Assembly (NCBI GenBank): GCA_016709665.1
Contig: JADJMI010000015.1
Location: 27,233 to 91,232 of the forward strand
Reading direction: 5' to 3'
Source: Betaproteobacteria bacterium
GTDB taxonomy: Bacteria > Pseudomonadota > Gammaproteobacteria > Burkholderiales > Usitatibacteraceae
DNA length: 64,000 bases
How positions within the stretch are numbered: position 1 is the stretch's first letter; each line of letters begins with the position of its first letter. The position numbers and the translations under genes are program-made. The notes below the pieces were generated by a model. That model worked only from the letters and a program-made list of their open reading frames with translations, was not told the origin of the DNA and ran no database searches. Shown one piece after another: positions 21,101 to 28,490 of this stretch.

Positions 21101-21348
21101 GTCGACGAGCTGTAGGTGCCCGCCGGGCAAGGCGTCTGCGTGGTGGCGGCCGGCGTGGGCACGTAGTACCCGGCGCTCGCCGGCGTGCAGGGGTCCTGCC
21201 CGTCCGTCGACCAGTTGCCCGCCGTGCAAGGCGCGGCCTGCGCATCGCCCGCGGAAAACCACAGCGCGACGGCGAGCGTGGCGGCATGGGGGGCGAAGCG
21301 GACGTGCGAACGGCGACGGGCGCGGCTTTTCTTGTTCGGGTTCTTCAC
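18181..21348 (-). CDS. Secreted Cys-rich repeat protein (ephrin-receptor-like) with common C-terminal tail
   Basis: 1055 residues. The start is GTG 21348, chosen because of GGGGGAAG 3 nt upstream and the following positively charged N-region and hydrophobic segment (LAVALWFSAGDAQA). Residues about 40-690 are a long run of repeats of about 38-48 residues with pattern CxxGTY/F...GQSxCxxxPxGxF, as in GCC2/GCC3-type (ephrin-receptor-like) repeats. Some are near-identical at DNA level, for example 20880-20940 and 21000-21060. One InlB repeat and the common tail (about 800-1055) follow. The regular paired cysteines suggest an extended, disulfide-stabilised rod after export. No catalytic motif is visible. 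Confidence 0.88.
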   Translation of the reverse strand: MKNPNKKSRARRRSHVRFAPHAATLAVALWFSAGDAQAAPCTAGNWSTDGQDPCTPASAGYYVPTPAATTQTPCPAGTYSSSTAATSSATCIPVPAGRYSTTVAATTAAVAIDCPAGTYNPFAGQSTSAACIPVPAGTYSTTVAATTAAVAIDCVAGRYNPLTGQSTSAACLLTAAGRFSLAGASQETPCVAGTFNDSQGQSACQQSPLGSYVGAPGQSVAILCSTGQFADVMGLSACNLAPAGSYVNVTGAVNPTQCDAGTFQALTGQSACGPVPAGSFSNPGAVEATPCGLGTYSAAGGQSVCDAAPLGRFVGQAGRSFASDCTVGTYADVTGLSACKPAPAGSFVSTTAAATSTPCVPGTFQNLTGQSICQAVPAGKYSAAVGAASVTVAIDCPAGRYNPLTGQSSATACIQASAGSFSLAGAAQQTPCVAGTFNSLPGQSACQSSPVGSFAGTPGLSVATQCAVGRYADVTGLSACNLAPAGSYVNVNGAATPTPCDAGTFQALTGQSACGAVPAGSFSNPGAAAATPCAAGSFSAVGGQSVCDAAPLGRFVGQTGRTFASDCTVGTYADETGLSSCKPAPAGSFVSETAAATAAPCVAGTFQNLTGQSSCNAVPAGSFSGPGAAAASPCAAGTFSAAQGQSACTSVPAGSFSGPGATSGTLCAPGSFSASAGQSACTLASPGSFVPGAGATSQQSCPSGFTSQAGASACVVIPFALSVSLPGAGSGTVTSSPAGINCTGTCQANFDSGTVVTLTAVPASTSFFAGWAGSCTGTATCQVTMDAAKSATATFSLKTSIPRLGNISTRMQVLTGDNVLIGGFIIQGAAPKTVVVRARGPSLAPFGISNFLSNPQLQLFSGATSIAVNDDWQQAANAAALSATGFAPADASEAAILTTLAPGAYTAIVSGVGRATGVGIVEVFEVDLPDVPLANISTRGSVLTGDDVMIGGFVIQGDQPQTVIVRARGPSLASFGVADALTDPVLQLFSGAAVIASNDDWQASADAAAIQAAGFAPSDTREAVIRITLNPGAYTAIVSGKGGATGVGIIEVFAQ

Positions 21349-21458
21349 GGCTTCCCCCAGGTCTTGCGGGACTCTACGGTCGGCACCCCTGGATTGGATG
21401 CCGGTCCGGCGCTCGGTCCCGCTTCAAGGCTCGGCTATATTAGCCTCCCGGACGACCC
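21349..21458. promoter_or_regulatory. Divergent intergenic region
   Basis: This 110-nt gap separates the minus-strand surface protein gene from the plus-strand glycosyltransferase gene, so both promoters should lie here. An AT-rich TATATT (21436-21441) could serve as a -10 for the plus strand, which would give a very short leader; its complement offers TAATAT for the other strand. No clear -35 is seen. Confidence 0.35.
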
Positions 21459-23225
21459 ATGACATCCTTTCCCGACAGCCGCGAAGCCGGCGACGTCTAC
21501 GCCGAGGCCATCGCGCTGCAGGAGGCGGGTCGATACGTGCCCGCCATCGCGGTCCTGAAGCGGTTCCTCGCCCTCGAGCCCCGGCACGCGGACGCCCACT
21601 CGCGGCTGGGCTGGCTGTTCTGGCGCACCGGCCGGCGGGACGAATCGCTCGCGGCGCACCTTCGCGCCACGCAGCTCGCGCCCAACCAGGCGGCCACCTG
21701 GTCCAACTACGGGCTCGCGCTGCAATCGACCGGACGGCACGACGAGGCGCTCGAGGTGCTTCGCCACGCCGTGCGGCTCGACCCGAACCTGGCCGACGCG
21801 CAGGTGAACCTGGGGCTCGACTACTACGGGCGCGGCATGGGCGAGGACGCCATCGCGTGCTTCCGTCGCGCGCTGACCGCGGACGGACGCCTGGCCGACG
21901 CCTGGGTGAACCTGGGCCTCGTGCTGCAGGAGGCCGGCGAAATCGCCGCGCCCATCGCGGTGAACGACCACGCGCTCGCGCTTCGGCCCGGCCACGGTGC
22001 CGCGCTGTCGAACGGCCTCATGACGCGGCAGTACGCCGCCTCGCTTTCCGCCGCCGATCTCGTCGCGAGCGCGCGCCGCAACGCCGCGGCGCTGGAAAGC
22101 CCGCTTCCCCTTCCCGACCGCGATCGCTGGCAACGCGGAAAGCGACGCCTGCGCGTGGGTTACGTCTCGGGCGATCTCTACGGGCACCCCGTCGGGTATT
22201 TCGCGCTGCGCGCCCTCCTCGCCCACGATGGCGAGCTCGTGGAGGCGCACGCGTTCTCCGACACGACCGTGGACGACGCGATGACGGCGGAGATCCGCAC
22301 GGCGTTCGCACGGTGGCACGACACCCGGGGGCTCGACGACGACGCGCTGCGGCAACGGATCCTCGACGAAGGCATCGACGTGCTCGTGGACCTCGCGGGC
22401 CACACGGCCGGCAACCGCCTCGGCGTGTTCGCGAAGCGGGCCGCGCCGGTGCAGGTTTCGTGGCTGGGCTACGCGGCGAGCACCGGGCTCGCGACGATCG
22501 ACGGCACGATCCTGGGGCCGGCCATGGCGCCGCCCGGAGCCGAATGCGCGTTCGCCGAACCGGTGATCCGCCTGCCGCGGTTGCAGTTCACCTACACGCC
22601 GCCACCCTACGCGCCGCCGGTGGCGCTGTGCCCGCAGGACCGCAACGGCTTCGTCACCTTCGGCTGCTTCAACAACCCGGCCAAGATCGGCGTGGACGTG
22701 ATCCAGGCGTGGGCGCGGGCGATGGGGCGCGTGGAGAACTCGCGGCTCGTGCTCAAGTGGCGCGCGTTCCACGACCCGAACGTCGTGGCGCGGCTGCATC
22801 GCCGCTTCGGGATGCTGGGCATCGACCCTTCGCGCGTCGAGGCGCGGCCCTTGTCTTCGCACGCCGAGATGCTCGGGCAGTACGCGGACGTGGACATCGC
22901 GCTCGACCCGTTTCCGTTTTGCGGAGGCCTCACGACGTGCGAGGCGCTGTGGATGGGCGTGCCGGCGGTGACGCTGCCGTGGGTGCGGCCGATGTCGCGG
23001 CAGGGGGCGGCGATTCTCGGCGCCGTGGGTCTCGACGACCTCGTGGCGACGACGCCCCGCGACTACGCCGATCGAATCGTCGCGCTCGCGCTCGACCGGC
23101 CCCGGCGCAAGGCGCTGCGCGATTCGCTGCGAGGCCGGATGGAAGCCTCGCCCCTCTTCGACGGCGAATCGCTCGCCCGCGCGCTCGAGGCCGAGTACGT
23201 GCGTCTTTCGGCGGCCGCTTCGTGA
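21459..23225 (+). CDS. TPR-containing O-GlcNAc transferase-like protein (SPINDLY/GT41 type)
   Basis: 588 residues, start ATG 21459. Residues 1-190 are TPR repeats (DAHSRLGWLFWRTGRRDES, ATWSNYGLALQSTGRHDEA, ADAQVNLGLDYYGRGMGED, ADAWVNLGLVLQEAG). The rest matches the catalytic half of the GT41 family: GYVSGDLYGHPVGYF, DLAGHTAGNRL, PVQVSWLGYAASTG, TFGCFNNPAKI and DIALDPFPFCGGLTTCEALW. Family enzymes transfer a sugar from a nucleotide donor to Ser/Thr of protein acceptors in the cytoplasm. It overlaps the next gene by 4 nt. No signal peptide is seen, so acceptors would have to be modified before export. Donor and acceptor are not deducible. Confidence 0.9.
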   Translation: MTSFPDSREAGDVYAEAIALQEAGRYVPAIAVLKRFLALEPRHADAHSRLGWLFWRTGRRDESLAAHLRATQLAPNQAATWSNYGLALQSTGRHDEALEVLRHAVRLDPNLADAQVNLGLDYYGRGMGEDAIACFRRALTADGRLADAWVNLGLVLQEAGEIAAPIAVNDHALALRPGHGAALSNGLMTRQYAASLSAADLVASARRNAAALESPLPLPDRDRWQRGKRRLRVGYVSGDLYGHPVGYFALRALLAHDGELVEAHAFSDTTVDDAMTAEIRTAFARWHDTRGLDDDALRQRILDEGIDVLVDLAGHTAGNRLGVFAKRAAPVQVSWLGYAASTGLATIDGTILGPAMAPPGAECAFAEPVIRLPRLQFTYTPPPYAPPVALCPQDRNGFVTFGCFNNPAKIGVDVIQAWARAMGRVENSRLVLKWRAFHDPNVVARLHRRFGMLGIDPSRVEARPLSSHAEMLGQYADVDIALDPFPFCGGLTTCEALWMGVPAVTLPWVRPMSRQGAAILGAVGLDDLVATTPRDYADRIVALALDRPRRKALRDSLRGRMEASPLFDGESLARALEAEYVRLSAAAS

Positions 23226-24568
23226 GCGCGCACGCGGCCGGGACGATCGAGGCCCGCATGGCGCTCGCGATGGAGCACCAGGCGGCCGGCAGGCTCGAGG
23301 AAGCGGCGGCGCTCTACGAAGGCATCGTCGCCGAGGACCCGCGGCAGGTGAACGCGCGGCACAACCTGGGCATGACGAGGCTGCACCGCGGGGAGTTCGC
23401 GGGGGCGGTACGCGCGCTCGAGATCGCGTGGGCGCAGGACGGCGCCAACCCCGGCTGGCAGCAGAGCCTGCCGATGATCGGGCTCACGCTCTTCGACCGG
23501 CTGCACTGGGAGGACGCGCAGCCGTGGCTCGCGCGCGCCGCCGTGGCCGGTTGCGGCGAGCCGCGGATCTACGCGGCGCTCGAGCGCATCTCGCCGCGCG
23601 ACTACCTCGAGCCGGAAGTGTTCGACGCGCGCCTCGGCCGGACGCTGCTGCGCTACGCGCCGCGCGAATCGCCCACCTATGTCTACGCCATCGACGTGGC
23701 GGGCACCTGCAACCTGAAGTGCCCCACGTGCCCGGTCGGCAATTCGCCGATCGGCTCGCGCGCCAAGGGCTTCATGGAGGTGGATCTCTTCCGGCGCATC
23801 GTGGAGAAGATCGTCGCGGACGGCGCGGCCGCCCGCCCCGAGATCTTCCTCTTCAACTGGGGCGAGCCGCTGCTGCACCCGAAGCTGGGGGAGATTCTCG
23901 GCCTCATCCATGCGGCGGGGATGCCGAGCCACCTGTCGACCAACCTCAACGTGGATCGCGGGCTGCGCGAGATGGCGAAGGCGAACCCCACGAACCTCAA
24001 GATCTCCATCTCGGGCTTCACGCCGCAGGCCTACGAACGCACCCACGCCGGCGGCAACCTCGCCCTGGTGAAGAGCAACCTCTACCGCGTGCGCCACGAA
24101 CTGGACAAGGCGGGCGCGACGACGCGCGTGTGGGTGGGCCACCACCTGTATCGCAACAACGTCCACCAGCAGGAGGACGTGGCCGCCGTGTGCCGCGAGC
24201 TGGGCTTCGAGCACCATCCCATCGTGGCTTTCTTCCAGCCGCTGGAGCGATTGATCGAGGTGGCCGAGGGGCGCGGCGCACCGCATCCGATTCTCGACGA
24301 GCTGCTCGACCACCCGCGCGACTACGTGCCCCGCCTTCGCGATGGGCGGCGGGAGGGCATGGACTGCGAGCTGCGCTTCAACCAGACGGCCATCAACTTC
24401 GACGGCACGGTGGCCCTGTGCTGCAGCGTCTACGAGGAGGCGAACATGCTCGGCGCGAACTTCCTCGAGCATTCGCACGAGGACCTGCAGGCGAGGAAGT
24501 ACGCGCACCCCTTCTGCGAAACGTGCATGAAGGCCGGGGTTCAGTATTCGCCCGCTCGGCTTCCCTGA
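23222..24568 (+). CDS. TPR-radical SAM/SPASM-type protein
   Basis: 448 residues. Start GTG 23222 overlaps the preceding stop (GTGA); ATG 23258 is an in-frame alternative. Residues 10-100 hold TPR-like helices (AAGRLEEAAALYEGIVAEDP, RQVNARHNLGMTRLHRGEF). A radical SAM core begins at IDVAGTCNLKCPTCPVG with the CX3CX2C cluster motif, followed by FNWGEPLLHPKL and LKISISG. The C-terminus has SPASM-like cysteines (DGTVALCCS, FCETCMKAG). Such enzymes modify peptides or small metabolites using a 5'-deoxyadenosyl radical. Translational coupling to the GT41 enzyme suggests a shared protein target bound through TPRs; this is inference. Confidence 0.88.
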   Translation: MSAHAAGTIEARMALAMEHQAAGRLEEAAALYEGIVAEDPRQVNARHNLGMTRLHRGEFAGAVRALEIAWAQDGANPGWQQSLPMIGLTLFDRLHWEDAQPWLARAAVAGCGEPRIYAALERISPRDYLEPEVFDARLGRTLLRYAPRESPTYVYAIDVAGTCNLKCPTCPVGNSPIGSRAKGFMEVDLFRRIVEKIVADGAAARPEIFLFNWGEPLLHPKLGEILGLIHAAGMPSHLSTNLNVDRGLREMAKANPTNLKISISGFTPQAYERTHAGGNLALVKSNLYRVRHELDKAGATTRVWVGHHLYRNNVHQQEDVAAVCRELGFEHHPIVAFFQPLERLIEVAEGRGAPHPILDELLDHPRDYVPRLRDGRREGMDCELRFNQTAINFDGTVALCCSVYEEANMLGANFLEHSHEDLQARKYAHPFCETCMKAGVQYSPARLP

Positions 24569-24569
24569 T

Positions 24570-24614
24570 GGGGACAGGTGAATTTTTCACCTGTCCCCAA
24601 TTACACCTGTCCCC
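24570..24614. repeat. REP-like inverted repeat, GGGGACAGGTG family
   Basis: GGGGACAGGTGAA/TTCACCTGTCCCC hairpin at 24570-24598 plus half-arm ACCTGTCCCC at 24605-24614. It lies 1 nt after the radical SAM stop and 6 nt beyond the convergent stop of 24621-25973, so it fills the whole gap between convergent genes. Confidence 0.87.
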
Positions 24615-24620
24615 CGCTTG

Positions 24621-25973
24621 TTACTGCGCGAAGACCTCGACGATCGCGACGCCCGTCCCGCCCGCATTGCCGCTCACGACCACGGTGTAGGCCCCGGGCG
24701 CCAGCGTGAGTCGCAGCGCGGACTCGAGCGCGTTGGAAGGCGCGAACCCGGCCGCCTGGATCGTGCCTGCGTCCAGCCCTCCGGCCCAATCGTCGTTCGC
24801 GCCGACGAGCGAGGCGCCTGCGAAGACCTGGAGCACCGGGTTCGCGAGAGGATTGGCGATACCGAACGCCGCCAGCGAAGGACCGCGCGCTCGCACGATC
24901 ACGGTCTGCGGCGAATCGCCCTGGATGATGAAGCCCGCGATCATCACGTTGTCGCCCGTGAGAACCTGCCCCCGCGTGGAGATGTTGGAAAGGGGCGCGT
25001 GGATCTGGTCCAGCTCGAACACCTCGACGATGCCCACCCCGGTCGAATTCGCCAGTCCCGAAACGATGGCGGTGTAGGCGCCCGGGGTCAGGGTGGCGAG
25101 GATGGCCGATTCGCTCGCGTTGGAAGGCGCGAAGCCGGAAGCGGTGATCGCCGCGGCATTGGCGGCGGTTCCCCAGTCGTCGTTCGATGCGATGACCGAC
25201 GCGCCCGAGAGCAGCTGCAGCACCGGGTTCGGCAGCGGCCCGGCGATGCCCGCGGCGAGCAGTGAAGGCCCCCTCGCGCGCACCACCACCTGCTTGGGCT
25301 GCAGCCCCCCGACGATGAAGCCGCCGATCATCACGTTGTCGCCCGTGAGAACCTGCATGCGGGTCGAGATGTTCGCGAGCCGCGCCGGGTTCGGCGGATA
25401 GAGGAAGACGTTGGTGCCGAGCGTCGTATTGGACCGCGAGAGCGTGCCGGTCGGCAGCACCGTCACGAACGCCGGCAGGGACGGGTTCGCCGAGAGGATG
25501 TTGATCGGCGAGCCCAGCCCGGACAGCGTGAGCGCGCCGGCGATGTTCACCGAGGCGCCGGTGGGAACGACGAAGCTGCGCCCCGAGGCGCTCGTGAAGG
25601 ACAGGTTGTTGAACGTGGTAACGCCCGAAAGCGTCGCCGACGCGGCAGAACACCCGTCGCCGAAATTCACGGTTCCCGTGCCGGCCGTGAAGGTGCCGGC
25701 GTTGGTCCAGTTGCCGCCGACGTTGAACACCGCGGAGTTGCCCTGGAGCACCCCGCCGGCCGCGATTGCGACATCGCCCGCGATGCCGTGCACGGCCGAA
25801 CCGAGGGACACGGTGCCCTGGACGGTGACGGTGGCGCACTGGAACGTGGCGGCGCCGCCGTTGAGATTCACGCTCGCGCCGGGAGGTACGAGCATCTGTG
25901 TGGCGTTCGCGCCGGATGCCGCGAGCGCGAATGCGAGGGCGAGTGCCCTTGGGTAACGCGGATGGGCCGTCAT
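24621..25973 (-). CDS. Small secreted protein with common C-terminal tail, no InlB repeat
   Basis: 450 residues, start ATG 25973, signal peptide LALAFALAASGANA. The head of about 165 residues is Gly/Ala/Thr-rich (VNLNGGAATFQCATVTVQGTV, VFNVGGNWTNAGTF, TLSGVTTFNNLSFTSASG), resembling the beta-strand repeats of filamentous or polymorphic outer-membrane proteins. It passes directly into the tail (PARLANISTRMQVLTGDNV...IVEVFAQ). This and 40037-43584 are the two members without an InlB-like repeat. It starts 30 nt after the stop of 26004-27146, so the two are likely co-transcribed. Confidence 0.87.
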   Translation of the reverse strand: MTAHPRYPRALALAFALAASGANATQMLVPPGASVNLNGGAATFQCATVTVQGTVSLGSAVHGIAGDVAIAAGGVLQGNSAVFNVGGNWTNAGTFTAGTGTVNFGDGCSAASATLSGVTTFNNLSFTSASGRSFVVPTGASVNIAGALTLSGLGSPINILSANPSLPAFVTVLPTGTLSRSNTTLGTNVFLYPPNPARLANISTRMQVLTGDNVMIGGFIVGGLQPKQVVVRARGPSLLAAGIAGPLPNPVLQLLSGASVIASNDDWGTAANAAAITASGFAPSNASESAILATLTPGAYTAIVSGLANSTGVGIVEVFELDQIHAPLSNISTRGQVLTGDNVMIAGFIIQGDSPQTVIVRARGPSLAAFGIANPLANPVLQVFAGASLVGANDDWAGGLDAGTIQAAGFAPSNALESALRLTLAPGAYTVVVSGNAGGTGVAIVEVFAQ

Positions 25974-26003
25974 GGGCGCCTCGTCGTCGTGCCGAGCGTG
26001 CGG

Positions 26004-27146
26004 TCAGCGACGATCGGAGACGGAAGACGCTGCCTCACCCGGTTCGACGGCCGGGTCGTGCACGGCGGACTTGGCGGTGGTCTGGCCCCACGCCTTGGCG
26101 TCGAGGTAGCGGCCCCGCATGGCTTCGGGCTTTTCCTTCACGGCGGCGAAGGGATCCATCTTCATCCGCACGTCGCTGCGCACGCCCTTCACTTCCCAGC
26201 TCACCTTGACGTTGGGCAGGGACGTGGCGATCTCGAAGGAATTGCCGGCAATCTCGCGGGCGACGATGGCCTGCGCGAAGACGCCCACCGCCGTGAGCTG
26301 GTACCGGTAGTCGCGGTTGATCGTCTCGAAATACTCGGGCAGCAGGACGGTCGCGCGGCCCTGCGCATCCGTGGTCACGTTGCCGCTGTAAGCGTTGAGC
26401 ACCTCGTTGCTCTCGATGGCCGCGTGGGAAAGCGTGCGGTTCTCCGGATCCATGGGATGGTCGATGGTGAAGGCCTTGACGCCGCCCGCGGTGAAGTTGC
26501 CGGCGACCACCACCGCGCCCGTGGTGTTCGTGATTCGCATGCGTTCGCCGCCGCCGCCGAGTTCGAAGAACTGCAGGTCGTCATTGGCCGGGTTGTTGCG
26601 GATGTTCCACTGGTTGGTGCCGGCCCTGGCGAAGCGCAGGGCCGCGTCGCCGGAGGCGGCGTCGATGTCCACGACCGAGAAGCTTCCGGAAGACCGGCTG
26701 CGGATGCCCGTCGACCCCCCGTGAAGGACGTCGAGCTTGTAGACCGGGCTGGTCGTCTCCCCGATGCCGACGTTTCCGGTCCCCTTCTGGATCACCATGC
26801 GCGCGCCGCCGGGCGCCTCGAACCACTCGAGGTAGTCGTCGGTGGGGCGGTTGCGGACGTTCCAGTTGGCCACGCCGTTCTTGAAATAGCGCAACCCGGA
26901 ATTGCCGTCGATGGCATCGAGATCGAGCACGGCGAACCCGTTGGCGGACTTCAGGGTGAGGCCCGAGTTGCTGTCGATGAACAGCTGGCTCGTCCCGGTC
27001 TCGCCGATGCGAAAGCGCGTATCCGCGCTGGCCGGCTTGGTGACGGTGAAGCCGCCTGCGGCCGGGGGCGTGAACGTGATGTCGGCGGCGAGGGCCGATG
27101 TGGAAGCAAGGACGGCGAGGGCAAGTACCGGGCAGGCGTAGTTCAT
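26004..27146 (-). CDS. Secreted fibre-like protein without common tail
   Basis: 380 residues, start ATG 27146 with GGGGAG 6 nt upstream, signal peptide VLALAVLASTSALA. Two internal repeats share the pattern of about 100 residues: GxxxxDxxxGxxxLRFxxxxxNxWNIRNxPxxDxLxxFE (WNVRNRPTDDYLEWFE and WNIRNNPANDDLQFFE), as in tail-fibre-like surface proteins. The C-terminal region (FTIDHPMDPENRTLSHAAIES, VLLPEYFETINRDYRYQLTAVG) is of a type found in exported bacterial proteins of unknown role. The probable transcription unit is 27146 to 24621. Function unknown. Confidence 0.82.
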   Translation of the reverse strand: MNYACPVLALAVLASTSALAADITFTPPAAGGFTVTKPASADTRFRIGETGTSQLFIDSNSGLTLKSANGFAVLDLDAIDGNSGLRYFKNGVANWNVRNRPTDDYLEWFEAPGGARMVIQKGTGNVGIGETTSPVYKLDVLHGGSTGIRSRSSGSFSVVDIDAASGDAALRFARAGTNQWNIRNNPANDDLQFFELGGGGERMRITNTTGAVVVAGNFTAGGVKAFTIDHPMDPENRTLSHAAIESNEVLNAYSGNVTTDAQGRATVLLPEYFETINRDYRYQLTAVGVFAQAIVAREIAGNSFEIATSLPNVKVSWEVKGVRSDVRMKMDPFAAVKEKPEAMRGRYLDAKAWGQTTAKSAVHDPAVEPGEAASSVSDRR

Positions 27147-27309
27147 GTGAATCTCCCCGTGACGGTGGATGAGAACGCGAATCGATCTGCGGGCTGGACA
27201 CGCAGGTCATGGGGAATCTATACGCCGATTCCAGCGTTTCAACCATCGAATCGCGGAGGGCGCCCGATGAAGATGAAGGGGACGTACACCTTCACAAGCG
27301 ACGCAAAAT

Positions 27310-27354
27310 GGGGACAGGTGTATTTTTCACCTGTCCCCGTTTACACCTGTCCCC
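27310..27354. repeat. REP-like inverted repeat, GGGGACAGGTG family
   Basis: GGGGACAGGTG and CACCTGTCCCC hairpin at 27310-27338 with loop TATTTTT, plus half-arm ACCTGTCCCC at 27345-27354, 6 nt beyond the stop of 27361-31394. Just upstream on the plus strand, 27269-27289 ('atgaaggggacgtacacctt') is a degenerate match to the second palindrome family seen at 31491. Confidence 0.85.
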
Positions 27355-27360
27355 AGCTTG

Positions 27361-28490
27361 TTACTGGGCGAAGGCCTCGATGATGCCCACGCCGGTGCCG
27401 CCGTTCTTGCCGGAGACGATCGCGGTGTAGGCGCCCGGCGGAAGCGTGATGCGGATCACCGCTTCGCGCGTGTCCGCGGGGGCGAAGCCCGAAGCCTGGA
27501 TCGCGGCCACGTCGCCCGGCACCGTCTGGAATTGCCAGTCGTCGTTGGTCGCGATCGGCGTCGCGCCGTTGAAGAGTTGCAGCACCGGGTCCATGAGCGC
27601 ATTGGTTATGCCGAAGGGCACGAGGCTCGGGCCGCGTGCGCGAACCACCACCGTCTGCGGCGTATCGCCCTGGATGACGAAGCCGCCGATCATGACGTCG
27701 TTGCCCGTGAGCACCTGTCCCCGGGTGGAGATGTTGGCGAGCGGCACCTCGGGGCGGTCCACCTCGAACACCTCGATGATCCCGACACCGGTCACCCCGC
27801 CTACTCCCGAAACCACCGCCGTATAGGCACCCGGACCGAGGGTGGTGAGGATGGCCGATTCCAGCGGGCTCGAAGGCGCGAAGCCCGAGGTGGTGATGGC
27901 GGCGGCATTGGCGGCGGTGCCCCAGTCGTCGCTCGTGGCGAGCACCGTCTGCCCGCTGAAGAGCTGCATCGTCGGGTTGGGCAGCGCGTTGGCGATGCCG
28001 AAGGGAATCAGGCTCGGGCCGCGGGCGCGCACCACCACCGTCTTGGGCGCGCTGCCGCCGATGATGAACCCGCCGATCAGCACGTCGTTGCCCGTGAGCA
28101 CCTGCATCCGGGTCGAGATGTTCGCCATGCGCGGGATGGCCGTGTTGAGCTTGAACTGCGCGCCCACGCCCTTGGCCGCATCCATGGTCACGTTGCAGGC
28201 GCCCGTTCCCGTGCACGCCCCGCTCCAGCCGGCGAAGAACGAATCCGCCGTGGGCGCTGCCGCGAGGGCCACGGAGACGCCCGAATTGAAGTTGGCCGAA
28301 CACGTCGCGCCGCAGGCGATCCCCGCCGGCGTCGAAGTGACGGTACCGGTACCCGCACCGGACTTCGTCACCGTGAGGGCGAATTGCTGCAGGTCGAAGG
28401 TGGCCGTGATCGTCTTCGCCGCGTCGATCGTCACGTTGCACGCACCCGTACCGCTGCACCCGCCACCGCTCCAACCGGCGAACACGGAGC
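27361..28490 (-). repeat. Long DNA repeat copy C (last InlB repeat plus common tail)
   Basis: Base-level near-identity with copy A (2434-3560) runs through the last InlB repeat (FALTVTKSGAGTGTVTSTP) to the stop, except a handful of substitutions and the final residue pair (FAQ against FAE). The genes' heads are unrelated, so similarity stops abruptly 5' of the repeat. Confidence 0.8.

Noticed and set aside
2366..27354. Repeated palindromes as a CRISPR array
   Set aside because: Elements are kilobases apart, not regularly spaced, and no cas gene is visible.
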